NCBI GenBank assembly: GCA_036924085.1
Contig: JAVGWX010000012.1
Coordinates: 2,105,969-2,169,968, forward strand
From: Ariolimax columbianus
Lineage: Eukaryota > Mollusca > Gastropoda > Stylommatophora > Arionidae
Direction: 5' to 3'
DNA length: 64,000 bases
In this document: positions 11,301-26,300 of the stretch, piece after piece
Position numbering within the stretch: position 1 is the first letter of the stretch
Layout: each line of letters begins with the position of its first letter
The notes under the pieces: generated by a model
What the model saw: only the letters and a program-made list of their open reading frames with translations
What the model was told of the DNA's origin: nothing
Database searches by the model: none
Program-made: the position numbers and the translations under genes

Positions 11301-14300
11301 CTCTAAGGTTGGATGGACTGTACTGTATTAGGTACCTTTCTTTGTCTAGGTTCCCTAAGGTTGGATGGACTGTACTGTATTAGGTACCTTTCTTTGTCTA
11401 GGTTCCCTAAAGTTGGATGGACTGTACTGTATTAGGTACCTTTCTTTGTCTAGGTTCCATAAGGTTGGATGGACTGTACTGTATTAGGTACCTTTCTTTG
11501 TCTAGGTTCCCTAAGGTTGGATGGACTGTACTGTATTAGGTACCTTTCTTTGTCTAGGTTCCCTAAGGTTGGATGGACTGTACTGTATTAGGTACCTTTC
11601 TTTGTCTAGGTTCTCTAAGGTTGGATTGTACTGTATTAGGTACCTTTCTTTGTCTAGGTTCCCTAAGGTTGGATGGACTGTACTGTATTAGGTACCTTTC
11701 TTTGTCTAGGTTCCCTAAGGTTGGATGGACTGTACTGTATTAGGTACCTTTCTTTGTCTAGGTTCCCTAAGGTTGGATGGACTGTACTGTATTAGGTACC
11801 TTTCTTTGTCTAGGTTCCCTAAGGTTGGATGGACTGTACTGTATTAGGTACCTTTCTTTGTCTAGGTTCCCTAAGGTTGAATGGACTGTACTGTATTAGG
11901 TACCTTTCTTTGTCTAGGTTCCCTAAGGTTGGATGTGGATGGACTGTACTGTATTATGTACCTTTCAAACCAGTGCATCCAACTTCAGGACACATTTTTA
12001 AAATGAGTTTACTTCCAATAGGAGTATGCCACTGCCAGTTGCGAGGAGAGAGAGAAGTGTGGGTGGGGGTGTGAACTCTCCAGCCCTTTCATTAGAGTGT
12101 CAATAGTTAAAACACATAGTTTCCCCACCTGATTTGACTGTCAGAGAAAATCGTGTCATTTAAAAACTGTCACTATTCTCACCTTCTCGCTTGAAAGCCT
12201 TTCTGAGAAACAGACCAATTGGCTGCATGACTCCACTGACACAAACATCCATGGGAGGGACTTTCAACTGGTTATCATAGAGCCTCAAGTCCCTCAGAAA
12301 TATGAGCCTATCGAATGCCTGAGGCAGCCCTACTAACAGGTTCCCGTTGAGATGAAGAAGTTGTAAGTTTTGCATGTCACAGATTTGGTCTGGCAAGACA
12401 GAGATTTCATTGTTGTCTGCGTACAGGTGGGTGAGGTTGGTCATGCCGCTGATGGATTTGGGAAATGTCCGCAATAAGTTATTACTGAGAATGAGCTCTC
12501 TAGCCTTGCAGTTACTAATTTCATCAGGCAGGGATGTTATCTTGGAGCCATTCAGCTGGTTGAAACGTAAGATCTCCAGGTTTGGAACTGCACACACGGT
12601 TTTGGGGAATTCCAGGTACTTGTTGTTGGACAAGTCCAGCTCTCGAAGACAAGTCATGTGTAAGACCTCCTCTGGAACATCTGATAAGGCATTGTTAGAT
12701 AGGTCAAGGCCACCCAGTTTTGAAAGGCTGTACAATTGAGGTGGTACTTCTTCTAGCAGGTTCTCTTTCAGATTCAAAACCTGCATGTACAGAAAAACAG
12801 CTATTGTAAAACCTGAATGAACAGAAAAACAGCTATTGTAAAACCTGCATGCACAGAAAAACAGCTATTCAAAACCTATTTGCAAAATACATAAAATTTG
12901 TTATCTGCATTACAAATGGCTGCCATCTGATTAATATTTTCTGCGAAGTCTATGTTAAATGTTATTGTAGTTATTTGTTATCTAAAACTATGCTAGATGT
13001 TATTGTAGTGATTTGTTATCTAAAACGATGCTAGATGTTGTTGTAGTGATTTGTTATCTAAAACTATGCTAGATGTTGTTGTAGTGATTTGTTGCAGGTG
13101 TGAGACCTCTACGGCTGCCATCCACTTATGCTTTAGCCAGCCGTTCTGTACCTTCCAAAGTCAGGATCTGGAGTCTGAGATGATGACTGTTCGAAGAGCT
13201 GCAGTCGCTGCTTCCATCTCTGTTCTTGTACTAGACACTGCTGTTGTGTATGCCCAGCTCCGCTCAGCGACAACCTGGCCTCTCACTCTAGCTGAGATAC
13301 CATAACCAGTTATCTCACTGCTATCATCAGTCCATCGCTATACTGCATGTTATCATTTATCAGCTGTTGACCTTCAGCTCTGCCCTTCTGTTGCCCCACT
13401 CTCTGCGTTCCCTGCCGAGGGTTATGATGACAATCTGTCATGCTATCTCCAGTGTCAGCCCATTCTTCTCCCTTGACTATTGTCTCCACTGTTGTCACCT
13501 GTCCAACTTTTGTCTCGGCTTGTGCCATCCATGCTGCTCCTCTTTTGATTCTTGATGTCTGATGTGTTACTGCGCGGTGGCTGCTACCTGTCTGTGATAA
13601 CCCACATTTATGCTTTGGCCTGTTCCAATTTATATCTGAATTTCACAGACAGAAGTTCCAATATGTATAGAAAAGAAAAGGAAAGGGACCTAGGGGTTAT
13701 AATAGATCATACAGGAAAGGTGAGTGAGCAAGTCTAGGTAGCAGTGAAAAAGGCAAATGCAATGTTAGGTATGATAAAAAGGAATAATAAACATACGAGC
13801 AGGGAAGTGATTTTCAAACTGTATAAAGTATTAGTTAGACCTAGATTGGAGTACTGTGTACAGGTGTGGAGTCCTTATCATAGAGGGGATATAAACATGC
13901 TGGAAAGAATACAAAGAAGACAAAACTGATTGGCATTTCAGTTATGAGACAAGACTTTAACAAACCAGCCTACAGTGTTCAGAAAAAAGACGAGTTCGAG
14001 GAGACTTAATACAGGTTTATAAGATGATCAGAGGAATGAATAAATTGGACTAAAACAAGTATTTCAAAATACAACCACCTACAAGTTGCAAACCTGGACA
14101 ACGCTGCTTGGAAATCACCTACAAGTTGCAAACCTGGACAACGCTGCTTGGAAATCACCTACAAGTTGCAAACCTGGACAACGCTGCTTGGAAATCACCT
14201 ACAAGTTGCAAACCTGGACAACGCTGCTTGGAAATCACCTACAAGTTGCAAACCTGGACAACGCTGCTTGGAAATCCCCTACAAGTTGCAAACCTGGACA

Positions 14301-17300
14301 ACGCTGCTTGGAAATCAGTACTGAGAAGAGTAAGAGCATGGACCATGGATCAATGTCTTTTAAACCCGATTATGATCAAAGGTGAACTTTTAAAATGTGT
14401 ACGCGGTTCAAATATCTTGGAGCAGAAATGAATGCGGAGGGGTCTAGAGCGGAGATCCAGTCAAGAACAGCGATGGCCATGGTCACCTTGTCCAGACTGC
14501 GAATAATCGGAAGAAACAAGAACATTAGCCTTACACCGAAGCTGACTTTAATGTATACAATGGTCCCCTCGGTATACCTCTACGCGTGTGAGACCTGGAC
14601 TCTGACGGCTGCCCTAGAATGGTATACCTCTACGCGTGTGAGACTTGGACTCTGACGGCTGCCCTAGAACGGTATACCTCTACGCGTGTGAGACTTGGAC
14701 TCTGACGGCTGCCCTAGAATGGTATACCTCTACGCGTGTGAGACTTGGACTCTGACGGCTGCCCTAGAATGGTATACCTCTACGCGTGTGAGACTTGGAC
14801 TCTGACGGCTGCCCTAGAACGGTATACCTCTACGCGTGTGAGACTTGGACTCTGACGGCTGCCCTAGAATGGTATACCTCTACGCGTGTGAGACCTGGAC
14901 TCTGACGGCTGCCCTAGAACGGTATACCTCTACGCGTGTGAGACTTGGACTCTGACGGCGGCCCTAGAACGGTATACCTCTACGCGTGTGAGACCTGGAC
15001 TCTGATGGCTGCCCTAGAACGGTATACCTCTACCCGTGTGAGACTTGGACTCTGACGGCTGCCCTAGAACGGTATACCTCTACGCGTGTGAGACCTGGAC
15101 TCTGACGGCTGCCCTAGAACGGTATACCTCTACGCGTGTGAGACTTGGACTCTGATGGCTGCCCTAGAATGGTATACCTCTACGCGTGTGAGACTTGGAC
15201 TCTGATGGCTGCCCTAGAATGGTATACCTCTACCCGTGTGAGACTTGGACTCTGACGGCTGCCCTAGAACGGTATACCTCTACCCGTGTGAGACTTGGAC
15301 TCTGACGGCTGCCCTAGAACGGTGTACCTCTACCCGTGTGAGACTTTGACTCTGACGGCTGCCCTAGAACGTAAAATTTGCGCCTTCATTGATTTCATCA
15401 AAAGTTGGACATCTACAAAATCCTTTGGTTATCGCAACAGAAGAAAAACCTACAAAGAATATCTGACATGTTTTACTCAAATTTTAAATGAATTACCTGA
15501 TGAAGCTATTAGTTTGCAGTCATTTGAAAGTTACCAAAAGCAGCATTGGACCAAAAAATTGGACAGAACAATTTCTGAAAGTTTTGGCCATCCCTTTCCG
15601 GTCCAGTCTAATTTTTGCAGAATTGTATCGTACAGTCCATGACAAATTGTCACAACTCCGTATGTCAAATATATATTTACAATATAAAATTTCTGACTAT
15701 TAAACAAATCGACCTAAACTACGATCTGAAGATCTTAATAAAAAAAATAATTGAACTATCTATGACATGAAGTATTCATGAACAAAAATATATTTTGGTA
15801 TGAAGTGATAAATGTTATTAAGGTGGGTGGGAACACGTGGTAAACAATGTATTTTTCTCTTTAGAAACAATGTCATTAGTCTTTCTGTGTTAATCCCTCA
15901 ATATCATGACTATAGTCCCTTCTTTCTGTGTTAATCCCTCAATATCATGACTATAGTCTCTTATTTCTGTGTTAATCCCTCAATATCATGACCATAGTCC
16001 CTTCTTTCTGTGTTCCAGTCAGTCTGAATTTGACATCTGTTGAATATCCTTGTGTGATCATTGTTCTGATCAAACAATAAATCATAAATCATTTTCCGGG
16101 TCTTAATATCAAATATGCTCTTACAGACAGGTGAAGAGGTAGTGGTGGAAGGCCTGACACACATCTGCAACAAAATATGGGCGACAGGAAACTGGCCGAA
16201 CTTATGGACAAAATCAATGGTTATACCGTTACATAAGTCTGGACACCTAAAGCTGTGCCAAAATTGCAGAACAATAAGCCTCATCAGCCACCCTAGCAAG
16301 GTCATGCTTAGATTAATCCTCGACCGATTAAAACCCCAAGCAGAGAACATCATTGCAGAGGAGCAAGCAGCGTTCAGACAGGGACGAGGCACTACAGAAC
16401 AAATATTTAATTTAAGGCTGCTAAGCGAGAAATATCTAGAACAGCAGCAAAAACTGTATCATGTGTTTGGTGATTTTAAGAAGGCGTTTGATTGGGTATG
16501 GCATAAAGCGCCATGGCAACCATGAGGATGTTTAAACTCAACGGAAATATTGATTTCCTTTGATTTTATTATTACAACAGCAATAGGGCCTTCACGGTAC
16601 AATCCTCCACGAAAAGATGAAAGGCAGACGACGAAGACGCCGTACCAAAAAGAGATGGGCGGACAACATAAAAGAATGGACCAATCTCCGACCAGAAGAG
16701 GCAAAGGCAGCGGCCGCTGACAGAGAAGGGTGGTGTGGTGTTGTGAGGATGTCTTCATGTGTGCCCCAACGACCTCACCGGTTACGGGATGACCTGACCT
16801 GACCTGAATATCAAAATTCCACCGAATGACAAGCATGTCTTTAACACATTCAACAGACGTGTAGATATTGACCAGTTGTCGAGAACAGTACATAAAAATA
16901 GATCTGTGCCGGATATTTTCCCATTATTAATGTTACAACAAAACTCAGATGATCCTAGCTAAGCGACGGAATGTGACACCAGCCTTAGATACTGAATCGG
17001 CAGTAACTAATGTTTTGTGTGCTGCCAATATTTGAGACTATAATAAGTTAAATAGAATCTTTGTGACTTCACAGTTTGCCACTGTGTATCAGATTAGTTG
17101 TTACACTACACTTCACATTACTTGAGAGAAGTTTTTTTCCAAACTGAAAATGATAAAAGATTAACTTTACTCGACCATGAGCCAGACGATTGAAAAGTTT
17201 AGCTTTACTTTCAACTGAACATAAATCCCAGTTCCTTCTGGACTTACCTTTAAACTGAACATGAATTCCTGTTCCTTCTGGACTTACCTTTAAACTGAAC

Positions 17301-20300
17301 ATGAATCCCAGTTCCTTCTGGACTTACCTTTAAACTGAACATGAATCCCAGTTCCTTCTGGACTTACCTTTAAACTGAACATGAATCCCAGTTCCTTCTG
17401 GACTTACCTTTAAACTGAACATGAATCCCAGTTCCTTCTGGACTTACCTTTAAATTGACCAGGTCGCAGATTTCGTTGGGAATGGCTACCAAGTTGTTAC
17501 AGGAAACATCGAGAACCTCTAACGACTTTACCTGAGAATACACGAGCATGCTTATTAGGTCATATGTTTTCAAGATGAGATCAACGTACGATTTTTGATA
17601 CATACATGTTATTTATATATCTACACATTTTAAGGTTCCATCATTGGATGATCAAAACATGACTGAAACATCAATGAGGGCAGCAATGACGAAGCAGTGA
17701 GTGAGCTAGCAGCCAGCGACTCATAACTGGCTGCTTGTGTCAAGGTAAGCGAAACTTAGCTGGCCAAGACCCCATTCTGTGCCAAGTGGTGGCCCTGAAA
17801 ACTGGCTGCACTCATGTAGCCTGGCTAAGAGAAGAGGGAAGGCAATAGGGGTCCCAAAAAGTCTGTGCTGAAACTGGATGTATTGGGCCAAAAGGGGCAG
17901 TTAGCGCAGCCTTGCTGTAATCTACGCCACAATGTCCTGTTCAAGATGAATGCCCAAAAGAGGAAGAAAAAAACATCAATGATATAATTCCTATTTGCGT
18001 AAACTTGATCAAAACAGAAACAATAGAATCTATATTTTGAAAATAGATTTTAACAACAACTGTGGGATCTAATCTGCATTACAAAGTAGATCCAAATGGC
18101 AACAATATAATCTATATTATGAGATGTTATCTATAAAGTTAGTCTAGATGGCAACATTAAAATCAAAATTATGAGATGTTATCTATGACAACAAATACTA
18201 ATAATTTGCAGCATGATAATCTAAACAAATCAAATAGGTCTGAATATTGTTTGGATAAAAACTGACAAGAAATGAAGAAGAGTTCTGTTTTGTTCCTAAG
18301 AACCAACGTCACTGCAGTCCGGGCATACCCATAGGTGCTCAGTCTCTCTCAGTAAATGATTAAGGGTGGGAATACTGATGGTTCCTGGAGATTGTTGGTT
18401 GTACACAACCCTGCTTCAACCGTTTATGCGTCCAAGTCTGTATAATTCTGATTCATCTATTACGGAGACATCCTCCACAGGCGGCCATTAACAGACTTCA
18501 TCTATTGTTGTGTCATCGTCCAACAGGTGGCCATTGATAGACTTCATTTATTGTTGTGTCATCGTCCAACAGGTGGCCATTGATAGACTTCATCTATTGT
18601 TGTGTCGTCGTCCAACCATTGACAGACTTCATCTATTGTTGTGTCATCGTCCAACAGGTGGCCATTGATAGACTTCATTTATTGTTGTGTCGTCCAACCA
18701 TTGACAGACTTCATCTATTGTTGTGTCGTCGTCCAACCATTGACAGACTTCATCTATTGTTGTGTCGTCGTCCAACCATTGACAGACTTCATCTATTGTT
18801 GTGTCATCGTCCAACAGGTGGCCATTGATAGACTTCATTTATTGTTGTGTCGTTGTCCAACCATTGATAGACTTCATCTATTGTTGTGTCGTCGTTCAAC
18901 CATTGATAGACTTCATCTATTGTTGTGTCGTCGTCCAACCATTGACAGACTTCATCTATTGTTGTGTCACCGTCCAACAGGTGGCCATTGATAGACTTCA
19001 TTTATTGTTGTGTCGTCCAACCATTGACAGACTTCATCTATTGTTGTGTCGTCCTCCAACCATTGACAGACTTCATCTATTGTTGTGTCATCGTCCAACA
19101 GGTGGCCATTGATAGACTTCATTTATTGTTGTGTCGTTGTCCAACCATTGATAGACTTCATCTATTGTTGTGTCGTCGTTCAACCATTGATAGACTTCAT
19201 CTATTGTTGTGTCGTCGTCCAACCATTGACAGACTTCATCTATTGTTGTGTCATCGTCCAACAGGTGGCCATTGACAGACTTCATTTATTGTTGTGTCGT
19301 TGTCCAACCAATGATAGACTTCATCTATTGTTGTGTCGTTGTCCAACCATTGATAGACTTCATCTATTGTTGTGTCGTCGTCCATCCATTGTCTGACTTC
19401 ATCTATTGTTGTGTCGTCGTCCAACCATTGTCTGACTTCATCTATTGTTCGATTCGTCATCCAACCATTGATAGCTGGGGAGCTGTACGGCAAACCAAAC
19501 ATCACCACACAAAACTGACTCCTAGCAGTCAACAGCTTCACCTGCCTAGGCAGTACCCTCATCAGACAATCAACAGCTTCACCTGCCTAGGCAGTACCCT
19601 CATCAGAGGAGCTAATATCCACTCTGAGATCAACAGCTTCACCTGTCTAGGCAGTACCCTCATCAGGAGCTACTCTGAGATCAACAGCTTCACCTGTCTA
19701 GGCAGTACCCTCATCAGGAGCTACTCTGAGATCAACAGCTTCACCTGTCTAGGCAGTACCCTCATCAGGAGCTACTCTGAGATCAACAGCTTCATCTGTC
19801 TAGGCAGTACCCTCATCAGGAGCTACTCTGAGATCAACAGCTTCACCTGTCTAGGCAGTACCCTCATCAGGAGCTACTCTGAGATCAACAGCTTCACCTG
19901 TCTAGGCAGTACCCTCATCAGGAGCTACTCTGAGATCAACAGCTTCACCTGTCTAGGCAGTACCCTCATCAGGAGCTACTCTGAGATCAACAGCTTCACC
20001 TGTCTAGGCAGTACCCTCATCAGGAGCTACTCTGAGATCAACAGCTTCACCTGTCTAGGCAGTACCCTCATCAGGAGCTACTCTGAGATCAACAGCTTCA
20101 CCTGTCTAGGCAGTACCCTCATCAGGAGCTACTCTGAGATCAACAGCTTCACCTGTCTAGGCATTACCCTCATCAGGAGCTACTCTGAGATCAACAGCTT
20201 CACCTGCCTAGGCAGTACCCTCATCAGGAGCTACTCTGAGATCAACAGCCGGATTGCAACATCAAGCTCTGCACTTAGGAGGCTACAAATGAGCGTCTGG

Positions 20301-23300
20301 AACCAACAAGGCTCCAGTGTCAGCACTAAGGTAAAAGTGTATCGTGCTGTAGTGCTAACTACCCTGTTGTATTCCTGCAAAACATGGACAGTGTATAGCA
20401 GAAAGCTCAATGGTTTCCACATGAGCTCTCTATGAAGGCTGCTTAGGATCAGCTGACAGGACAAGGGGCCTAACTCTGAAATTCTGAACAATTCAATCAT
20501 GTGGAGCATCCATTGGTTTCTGCAAGGAAGCCCAGATAAGATGGATGGGACATGTTGTTCACATGCCTGATGAGCGCCTACTCAAGCAGACACTCATCAG
20601 AGGACAGAAGAAACACTCCATAGACCCATCGACTACCGGGTACTTCAAAATACGTGAAAAGCTTCAACATTGATCTCATGGGAGATGCTTGCACAGAACC
20701 ACTCCACCTGGCATGCTAGCATCACACGAGGTACTCAGATCGCAAAGCAAAACATCAATGCCAAGTCTCAGAGAAAGCGATCCGGCCGAAGGAACAGAAT
20801 CCAGGAGAACTCCATAGCTGACTTCTAACATGGGTGCCCCAGGTGCAACAGTCTGCCGGGCCAGGATTGGATTTTACAGTCATATGCGATCCCATTTCGC
20901 AACTAAAACTGCTGCCATCTTTGCTTGCGATGGACAACTGTTACATATATATAAGTGTTAATTACAAGATACATTTCCATTATTTTCCACACAATATCAA
21001 TCTGTCTTATAATGGCCTTGAATTTATTTATTTATAAAATATGTAAACTTCTAATTTTATTTAATAGAAATATATAACTATACTACATTTTAGATGGACA
21101 GAAACAAAAATATATAGATTTGTTGCTGTGAGGTATTGACAAAACAAGTACACATGTACAAGTATTGTAGCAAGCAAAGCGAAACAAAATAAGAGGAATA
21201 CTTGAACAAACAGCACACCAATATCTCTGACTAGATGCTGGAACCCAGCTAGAAAACGTTCACATCAACAAGTAGCAGAAATGGACAGTTAGGGCTTTGG
21301 TCTATCTATAAATGGACAGTTAGGGCTTATGTCTATCTATAAATGGACAGTCAGGGCTTATGTCTATCTATAAATCGATATTTAGGGCTTATATCTATCT
21401 ATAAATGGACAGTTAGGGCTTATGTCTATCTATAAATGGACAGTTAGGGCTTATGTCTATCTATAAATGGACAGTTAGGGCTTATGTCTATCTATACATG
21501 GACAGTTAGGGCTTATGTCTATCTATAAATGGATATTTAGGGCTTATATCTATCTATAAATGGACAGTTAGGGCTTATGTCTATCTATAAATGGACATTT
21601 AGGGCTTATGTCTATCTATATATTGTATATTGGTCAAACAATCAAGACCAGCACCATACACAACCTCTTACTATAACTATTAAGTCTAGCACTGAACCAC
21701 TGACCTGACCCTCATTACGCTTAGCTCCAACCTTGACCAATATGTTTGACCTGACCCTCATTACTCTTAGCTCCAACCTTGACCAGTGTGTTTGACCTGA
21801 CCCTTGTTACTCTTAGCTCCAACCTTGACCAATATGTTTGACCTGACCCTCATTACTATTAGTACCCTCCCCCCCAACCCCCCAGTATATGGGATAGCAA
21901 CTTCACGATGTAAACCCATTACTATGAAACCACCACTACAAATGCTTGGATACATGCTTCCTGTAAGGAGGCCAGCTGTAGTTTAACAAAATTCAAAACC
22001 AGACGGAAGGAATGATCACAGGAAGTATGAAATCAACAAAAAAAGGAAAGGAAAATAACAAAGCTACAACCCATGCCTGACAGAAGAGATTACAGAGTAC
22101 TACAACTGAGAGAAGAGATTACAGAGTACTACAAATGGGACAAGAGATTACAGAGTACTGCAACTGGGAGAAGAGATTACAGAGTACTACAACTGACAGA
22201 AGAGATTACAGAGTAGTACAACTGGGAGAAGAGATTACAGAGTACTACAACTGACAGAAGAGATTACAGAGTACTACAACTGACAGACGAGATTACAGAG
22301 TACTCCAACTGACAGAAGAGATTACAGAGTACTACAACTGACAAGAGATTACAGAGTACTACAACTGACAGAAGAGATTACAGAGTACTACAACTGACAG
22401 AAGAGATTACAGAGTACTACAACTGACAGAAGAGATTACAGAGTACTACAACTGACAGAAGAGATTACAGAGTACTACAACTGACAGAAGAGATTACAGA
22501 GTACTAACAATAGGACAAGAGATTACAGAGTACTACAACTGACAGAAGAGATTACAGAGTACTACAACTGACAGAAGAGATTACAGAGTACTGCAACTGG
22601 GAGAAGAGATTACAGAGTACTACAACTGACAGAAGAGATTACAGAGTACTACAACTGAGAGAAGAGATTACAGAGTACTACAACTGACAGAAGAGATTAC
22701 AGAGTACTACAACTGACAGAAGAGATTACAGAGTACTACAACTGACAGAAGAGATTACAGAGTACTACCAATAGGACAAGAGATTACAGAGTACTACAAC
22801 TGACAGAAGAGATTACAGAGTACTACAACTGACAGAAGAGATTACAGAGTACTACAACTGACAGAAGAGATTACAGAGTACTACAACTGGCAAACAAATT
22901 CAAATGGCTCCCAAATCATCCAATGAATAAAAGACTGGTAGGATATGGCTGAAGCAGAATCCAGAGAAACGATTTTGCTCAAAAAGCAAAACCACTAGCC
23001 CCCTCTATACCAGACCTTGCGCTGATCAAGACAGAGACCCCTTGATGCCAGACCTTGCACAGATCAAGCAGAGCCACTAAAGACAAGCAGCATATCTCCA
23101 CCATGGAAGTGAACACAATTCCCAGAGCTGATAGACAACATTCCAGAAGAGATAAAAAAAAGGCACACAAATAGAACTAGAGAGAAAACATTTGGCTTTA
23201 TAATAAATTCAAGAAACATCCAGCCACAGAATGGGTCAGCATATATACAGATGGATCAGCAATGAGATCTATAAAAAATGGAGGAGATGGCATTAACACA

Positions 23301-26300
23301 AAATTATAATAATGGATTAGAAATGCATATCCCAGTGGCTACTAGAACATTCTCAAATGTCTTGAGAGCTGAGACTGCTGATCTAGGGAAGAGACAGTCA
23401 TATATGTATGACTTCAGAACAAGCTTTGAGCAGTGGAAACAGCACTGGGTTAACTGTGTGGCTTCATATGGCTAGTACTTTAAAGGCCATAAACTTACAT
23501 AATTGAAAAAAAATAAAAAAATTCAGGTCGGATATTTTTTGATATATATATATGAGAAATGCACACATATCAGCACTCGTAATTCTTGTTATTTGGCAGT
23601 CTCGTTTGTCACACTGTACAACGTATCATCCAATCAAATCAATAGCCACTCATCAATCCCATGATGTCAAGTCTAAAAATAACAGTACAAACAAAGATCA
23701 ATATAAATGGGGGTTCCATTAAAATTGGGGACAAATGGGAATTCCTGACATCACAGGACTGATGATCCATTACCATCTTCTAAACTATAGATGGCCATGG
23801 ATGAACAAATTTTATGGTATTGAATATTTTCAAAATGTGACAATCTTTTGATTATGAAGGAATGCTCCTTTACAATCAGGTTGGTGAACATATTTTTTTT
23901 GTATTTAAGAAACAAAATAAAAAGCTTTTGCATTTTACAATTCTATTTTGAAAACCATTATTGAAGACAAAGAATTGATTTCTCAATTTTAGAATTGAAT
24001 TTTTCTATACTCAATATTTTATGCATCAATAAAATTTTCTATTTATTTAAACTGGTGATTTGTACAACACAAAGTGAGTGAAGAGTATGATTTGTACAAC
24101 ACAAAGTGAGTGAAGAGTATGATTTGTACAACACAAAGTGAGTGAAGAGTATGATTTTGGAATTTGATAATTGAGTATTAATGTTATACATTTGAGAAAA
24201 GTCAATCATTCACAATCATTTTATACTGTTGCTATACTCAGCCATCACCCTCATCCGAGGAGCAAATCATGAAAACATGAATGTTTTTTAAAATCAATTT
24301 ACACCCTAAATATATCATTACTGGATACAGCAAATCCAGAAACATTTATATGACCCGTAATATGTAAAAATCATTAGATCACTGGTTTAAATATGGCTTG
24401 TTTGAGTTTTCATTTCAAAGTTGTGTGATAAAAACCTTTCCAATTTGTTTTGATTGACATTCAAGATCATATGTCATTATTGAAGGGTTATTGTTAGTTT
24501 ATATGTTCTTCTTCGTCGTTCATTCTCAAACGTCCACTACTTAGCCTGTAAAGGGCTAATGTAGTCTGGAGAACAGAATGCATTGTATTGTAGTTTACAG
24601 CTAGACTGCGATATTTGGACCTTTAGGTCCGACACATCCGACTTCAGCAGGCATTTTTGGGTACCAGGTTAGCTCTTCAATCCCTTCCCCTTATCTAGTC
24701 TGCCCTGTTGCACTATGTTGCAGCCTGTTATCCAGGATCACCAGATGTAGGTGTAGAAGGGTCATGGCAGCTCTGGGTTGCTGGACCTGACACTAGTAGT
24801 CAGCTTTGGGTCACTGGTCGGTACAACTTATTCATTGCGTAGCATCTTGATCCCCATAGTTTTATACATAATTTTATGACAAACATAGTTTATGATAAAA
24901 GTACACCAACATAAATAAATAAATATACACAGGTCTACACAAATTAATACGATAAAAAACATAAAGAAAACATGGGAATATGTACCTGACAGCAACAGGC
25001 AGCTTAGACATAGTAGATACAATATTATACAAACATTTGTAAGCAAGGCATTAGGCATGTTGTTAGTCCTGAGGAAGGCATTAGGCATGTTGTTAGTCCT
25101 GAGGAATGATGACAATCAAAAACACAGGCAGTCTTTTAACAGAACTGCACAAATATACCAAGTACGCATGCCTCCCGAGGAACCTCGACAGTAAGAAAAT
25201 AATATAATCTAGCGTGACATGTCACAAAAATGGCATGTCATAAAAATAAGGTCAAAGAAAACAACGACATGTTGTATATGAAATAACCAACTTCGAAGAG
25301 AATGGTCAGGAAAAATGAAGCATTCTTATTGTTTGTATTACTGCATCTTGATTGACCTAGTTTTCTCGGTGATGAAGGAATTTCTTTGATGGGTATGTTA
25401 TATGAAACGGTGGGCTGTTGTGGTCGAGAGGTAAGCCATCACCTCTGAAAGTGATGAATGGAAACGGCTTGGATACAAGTCCCACAAGTTTCAAGCGATC
25501 CCAGGTCTCAAAGGAGGAGGGACCAGAGTGCCTGCATACTGAATTACCTCCTTCAGTCGTCTTGACTTTTATCTTGCCACTGGCCCAAGGTAATTTGGGA
25601 TCAGAGAGTGAGGTTGAGGACCAGTGCAGCTTCTTCCTCACTATCATCCAAATACAGCGCCAGTTACATCATCAAGACAAGACCTGTTAGATGGTGTCAT
25701 CGTCATCGCTTGTATTGGGCAACTAACTTTTAAAATTAAATTACATTTTTTTGTATTTATCTAAGGTTCATTGAATTCTTCTATAGTTCTTTGTAGTTGT
25801 CTATGGTTCATTGAATTCTTCTACTCGATTGTCTCGCATCCAGTGTTCGATAAAGGAATTGACGCAAGGACACCACCAGGAGTGTAGCCTGCGACTTAAT
25901 TTGACTCAACACGCCAACACTGAAAAATGACTGACAGACTGAGAACACTTTCGTTGGGTCTAAAAGGGAACGTGTGCTGGAATTAGACCCGCGAAAGACA
26001 GGTCAGTTTTACCCTCTTAATGAAAGAGCGTTGCTACGGTAATCCTGCTCAATTCAAGAGGAGTCACAGACATTTGGTCCACGTGCTAGGCTAATAAGCC
26101 AATGGTGCAAGGCTACCATCTGAGGGATTACGGCCGAACGCTTCTAAGCCAGAGTCTCGCCCAAAATCTCAGCACCACTGCGATGGGAGGCTACGATATG
26201 GTTGGGACGTGGGGCTCGCGTCTCAGCCCGGCCCGGTCGAGCCGCAGAAAGAGGCCTTTGCCGTCCGCTGATCAAAGCAGGTGGGAAGCTGCTCGATATT

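Noticed and set aside
19248..20435. Longest open frame in the window (395 codons, plus)
   Set aside because: It is two satellites and a LINE fragment read through; unit lengths of 39 and 51 bp without stops keep the frame open.
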